Below, in pieces: positions 61,172-64,000 of a stretch of 64,000 nucleotides of DNA; the first letter of the stretch is position 1, and each line of letters opens with the position of its first letter. Position numbers and translations under genes: made by a program. The stretch lies in assembly GCA_037892935.1 (NCBI GenBank), contig JAYXKI010000001.1, positions 2,914,001-2,978,000 of the forward strand, in the 5' to 3' direction. Source of the stretch: Phlebopus portentosus. Its lineage: Eukaryota; Basidiomycota; Agaricomycetes; Boletales; Boletinellaceae. A model generated the notes under the pieces. The model saw only the letters and a program-made list of their open reading frames with translations. It was not told the DNA's origin and did not search any database.

Positions 61172-62254
61172 GCGATAGCGAAGCCACGAGCGTCTCCGAA
61201 GTCCTCGAATGCCGTGTTGCACCCCAATTCCATTCCCGATTCACATGTGGTATGTCTTACATTTTCTACTTAATTGGACTAGACGCTAATCTAACCAAAT
61301 GAAAAGTTATTGTTAGTTAAATAAAGAAAAACAATGTCTCTGTTCTGTGTTTCGGATTTTGATTCATATTCCTTCATCATACCTTCATCACGGACGCTTT
61401 CTGCGCTGCACGCCCGGACGCTGCCATGTAGCTGATATATTCTGTAACCAACAAAAACATCCCCATCCGAATTGATCAAATGTCCTCTACTTGATAATTC
61501 ATCGATATCTTTCTTCGTTATTCGACTCCCAACGCACTGGCTCGACAATTCAAGTACTTTTAAATCGGCTTGTCATACGGACACTACGCTATGTTCTTAT
61601 CCCTTCGCCTTAAAAAAGAAAGAAAATTCAAGGCGAAAAATACCATGTCGAGCGAGCTATTAGGTATCGGTATTAATATTTTGCGAGTTTGAGGGTTGAG
61701 GGGATCACGCGATCGTGAACCTTGTCTTAGAAAATACCTCATGATTACGTGATAGTAAACTCGGAAAAGAAAAATACTAAATAGAAAGTTCATCCGAAAG
61801 CAAAATTTCCTCTTCCTCCAAGACGAGCTCGTTGGCCTCACTCGACGGCATCCAGGAACTGTCCCTGCCATCCGCCGTGAGGCAGTTGCACACGAACTGC
61901 CAATCACCGTGGTTTCCATATCTTTGAGGAATGAACATTCTTGCCTGAGAATTTTTTGTGTTTCATCTCACAACAGTCACAATCAATGTGGACCGATCAA
62001 GGCCGTGCATTGGGTATATCTCGTATACATTATCTACCCTACCCAAAAATGAAGTGCCAAACAACCGAAAATAAAAAAAGAGTAGCAACGCATCGTTCAA
62101 CGAAGTTCGTCAAAAGGCAAGAATAAAGTACTACTATACGTACTAAGATTTAATATTGTCCAAGTCATACGAATCAGCTAGTCCATGGGTCGTCAACAAG
62201 AGCTCAAAAGAATGAAGCAAAATAAGGTATCACGATGCTCTAGGCAGAGGAGGT
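61172..62254. other. 1.1-kb convergent intergenic region
   Basis: This AT-rich region lies between two convergent genes. Frames of 60-110 codons occur (61291-61548 and 61584-61919 on the minus strand) but show no family resemblance and no splice-supported extension. I see no repeat, transposon or RNA gene. A stretch of four imperfect A-rich runs at 61610-61630 and 61770-61790 is unremarkable. Confidence 0.4.
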
Positions 62255-63792
62255 TCACAGCAGGAGGAAGACTGCCCCGACGAGTCCGAGGTATGCGCTA
62301 GTAGCAGTCATCGAGCGTGATGCACCGCTTGCAGTGGATGATGGTGTCGAAGCGGATCCAGAGCTCGTGCTGTTGGAGGCAGTACCGTTAAGCAGCTTAG
62401 CAGTAGCCTGGAACGCGGTGAAGTTGTTCGGGCCGTTGTCGACCGCGTTACTGCAATTCATTTATCAGTCAAGATTCTTTCGAGTAATAAATAAATAACA
62501 AATGAGCATACATGGCGAACACCATTCCCATTCCACAGTGTCCAGTCTGACGGCACTATAGAATGTGGGAGTTAGTTAATGCATATATGGTCTCCAGAGA
62601 ATACATACGTAGCCCCAGATTGGCTTGGTGTCGTTGACAATGATGCTGTAAGTCGGGAACTGAGCTGTATCTCCGCTTACAGGCATGCTAAACGACCTAA
62701 GGTCAGATGCGATCAAGTTAGAGATCCATATCACTTACAAGCCAGAGTCGAATCCTTCCGTTCCTGCGGTCAATGCGAGCTTCTTGCAGGGCTGAGCAAA
62801 GGCACTGATGAAAGGAGATCAATCGAACGCCTCTTCTGATAGTTTGATTGAATATAAGCCTACCTCTGAGTCACAGTGTGGTTTTTCGCTTGGCTATATC
62901 GGGTGTCAATATAACTGTGGCGGACATCAGGAGGGACAAACGTACAATTGGAAGACGACAACATCATTGGGCTGAGCGGATAACTCGGACGGGTTGAAAG
63001 TAAGCGTGCTGTTACCACCGACAATGATTGTATGCGTCGCAGCGGCAGCAGCAGCAGCAGTCGTCGATGCAGGCTCAGTCGCAACGTCAGTCGTGGCCGC
63101 AGCGGCAGTTGTCGTATCTGGTGCAGCAGTCGCGTAAGGATCAGAAGCAGTGGACGTCGTCGCGTTCCCAGCAAGCTGGGCGCCAATTGCCAAAGCAGAG
63201 TTTTTGAAGTTCGTGAACGAGTTGGGAGTACCATCAGCACCACAGTTAACAGCGAACACCATCCCTTTGCCGCAATGGCTAGCTGGTGTCCCGGCTGCTT
63301 GCGCACAATAAACCCAGATTGGGTTTGTATCATTGACAGTGATAGTGTAGGTAGGGAAGTTGTCAGTGACGCTGGCGTCTACTGGGAAACTGAAATTTTC
63401 ATTCATTCATAAGTTCAGGTAGAACAATAAAAAAGGTAAGCCTACAATCCGGAATTGAATCCGCCATCTTTTTGCCCACATGGGTCAGCGAACGAGGATT
63501 GGACTAATGAAAAATGAAGGGTTAAACAGACGAGATTCTCTCACGCTTGATGCGCCTTACCTGCACTATGATTCTTCTGCTGGAAATTAAAGACGACCTG
63601 GTCGCCAGGTTGAGCAAACTGAAGAGGGAAAAAATTAGCGCGACCGATATTTGCATGGGCATGATAACTCACGATGGCCTCAGGATTGAACTCAAGAGCA
63701 CCCTGTGCGCTTCCAACAGTGACTTGGTGTACTTCAGCACGAACAAAGGAAGCAAGGAGGAGACCCAAAGACAGGACTAAAGGGGAGTACAT
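62255..63792 (-). CDS. Secreted protein with two cupredoxin domains and likely GPI anchor
   Basis: Exons 63792..63673, 63618..63561, 63503..63446, 63389..62946, 62893..62864, 62804..62739, 62687..62609, 62555..62512, 62450..62255; 364 residues. A signal peptide (SPLVLSLGLLLASFVRA) precedes two similar cupredoxin-like domains. Domain 1: HQVTVGS, FAQPGDQVVFNFQQKNHS, PCGQKDGGFNSGFFPV, PIWVYCAQ, SHCGKGMVFAVN. Domain 2: HTIIVGGNSTLTFNP, VVVFQFQAKNHTVTQ, PCKK, PIWGYCRQTGHCGMGMVFA. Each keeps His-(loop)-Cys-His-Met, so copper binding is plausible. A Thr/Ala-rich linker lies between them. The end is Ser-rich and then hydrophobic (AYLGLVGAVFLLL), a GPI-type signal. The intron 63672-63619 (54 nt) is stopless and in frame. 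Confidence 0.9.
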
Positions 63793-64000
63793 GACGACTT
63801 GAAATAGCCAAAAGACGGGAAAAAATGAAGGATGTGATGGGGAGCTACTCAGTAGTAGAGGGCCAATATATGTACTGCCAGAGGACACCGCCTTGGGAAA
63901 TGAAATCTGAAAGAAAGGGAAGAACCGGGGCACCAGGCTTTGTGAAGGGCAAGGATGAAGGGGGTGGTAAAAGGAAAGGAATGAGAACACAAGTGATGGA
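63793..64000. promoter_or_regulatory. Upstream region of the cupredoxin gene, to the window end
   Basis: Read on the minus strand, this 208-bp stretch is CT-rich near the start and has a TATATATTGG-like TATA element at about 63866-63875, roughly 75 bp before the ATG. It is the probable promoter of the cupredoxin gene. Confidence 0.5.

Noticed and set aside
61291..61919. Two minus-strand open frames in the convergent spacer
   Set aside because: No protein resemblance and no consistent splice structure.

Overview
The window looks like ordinary nuclear chromosomal DNA of a filamentous basidiomycete, most likely an Agaricomycete. It carries about 27 protein genes on both strands with 100-700 bp spacers, and nearly every gene is cut by many short introns (mostly 46-70 nt, GT/AG, often with a CTRAY-like branch site). 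The families present (Git3-like GPCR, Elongator Elp6, TRAPP Trs65, ISWI-partner Itc1, fungal GtaA glutaminase, eukaryotic RdRP) fit a fungus. All gene models below were spliced by eye from frame continuity, splice signals and family resemblance. Exon coordinates are given for each, and in every model the coding exons sum to a whole number of codons.

Layout. 1-9.1 kb: the 3' part of an RNA-dependent RNA polymerase, a Ser/Pro-rich protein of unknown role, and an ITC1/ACF1-type chromatin remodeller subunit. 9.3-15.8 kb: a vacuolar-type amino acid transporter, eIF3k and a WDR5/Swd3 WD40 protein divergently transcribed from a very short spacer, and a three-repeat polyubiquitin gene. 15.9-24 kb: a C2H2 zinc-finger protein, a 20-exon secreted glutaminase and a secreted CAP/PR-1 protein. 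24.5-30.7 kb: a small unknown protein, Elp6, Trs65 and a glutathione transferase. 31.2-37.2 kb: a large coiled-coil/proline-repeat protein and NADH-cytochrome b5 reductase. 37.4-40.8 kb: two tandem epoxide-hydrolase-like paralogues, followed by a small inverted-repeat element. 41.1-51.7 kb: WRAP73/WDR8, an MFS transporter, gamma-glutamyltranspeptidase, a mitochondrial-type PP2C and a D-2-hydroxyacid dehydrogenase. 53.2-63.8 kb: a Git3-like GPCR, proteasome subunit Rpn2, a Ran1-like kinase and a secreted two-domain cupredoxin.

I see no operon, biosynthetic cluster, CRISPR, rRNA or convincing tRNA. Housekeeping genes (translation, proteasome, ubiquitin, Elongator, TRAPP, chromatin) are mixed with secreted and detoxification genes, and neighbours are not obviously functionally linked. 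No clear new multi-gene system was found. The most interesting signals are at RNA-processing level: reciprocal GT/GC donor use in the tandem hydrolases, three stopless in-frame introns in eIF3k, a stop codon lying inside a perfect 5' splice site at the end of the glutaminase gene, and a 7-nt microexon in the GPCR. There is also a MITE-like element with perfect 21-bp inverted ends.
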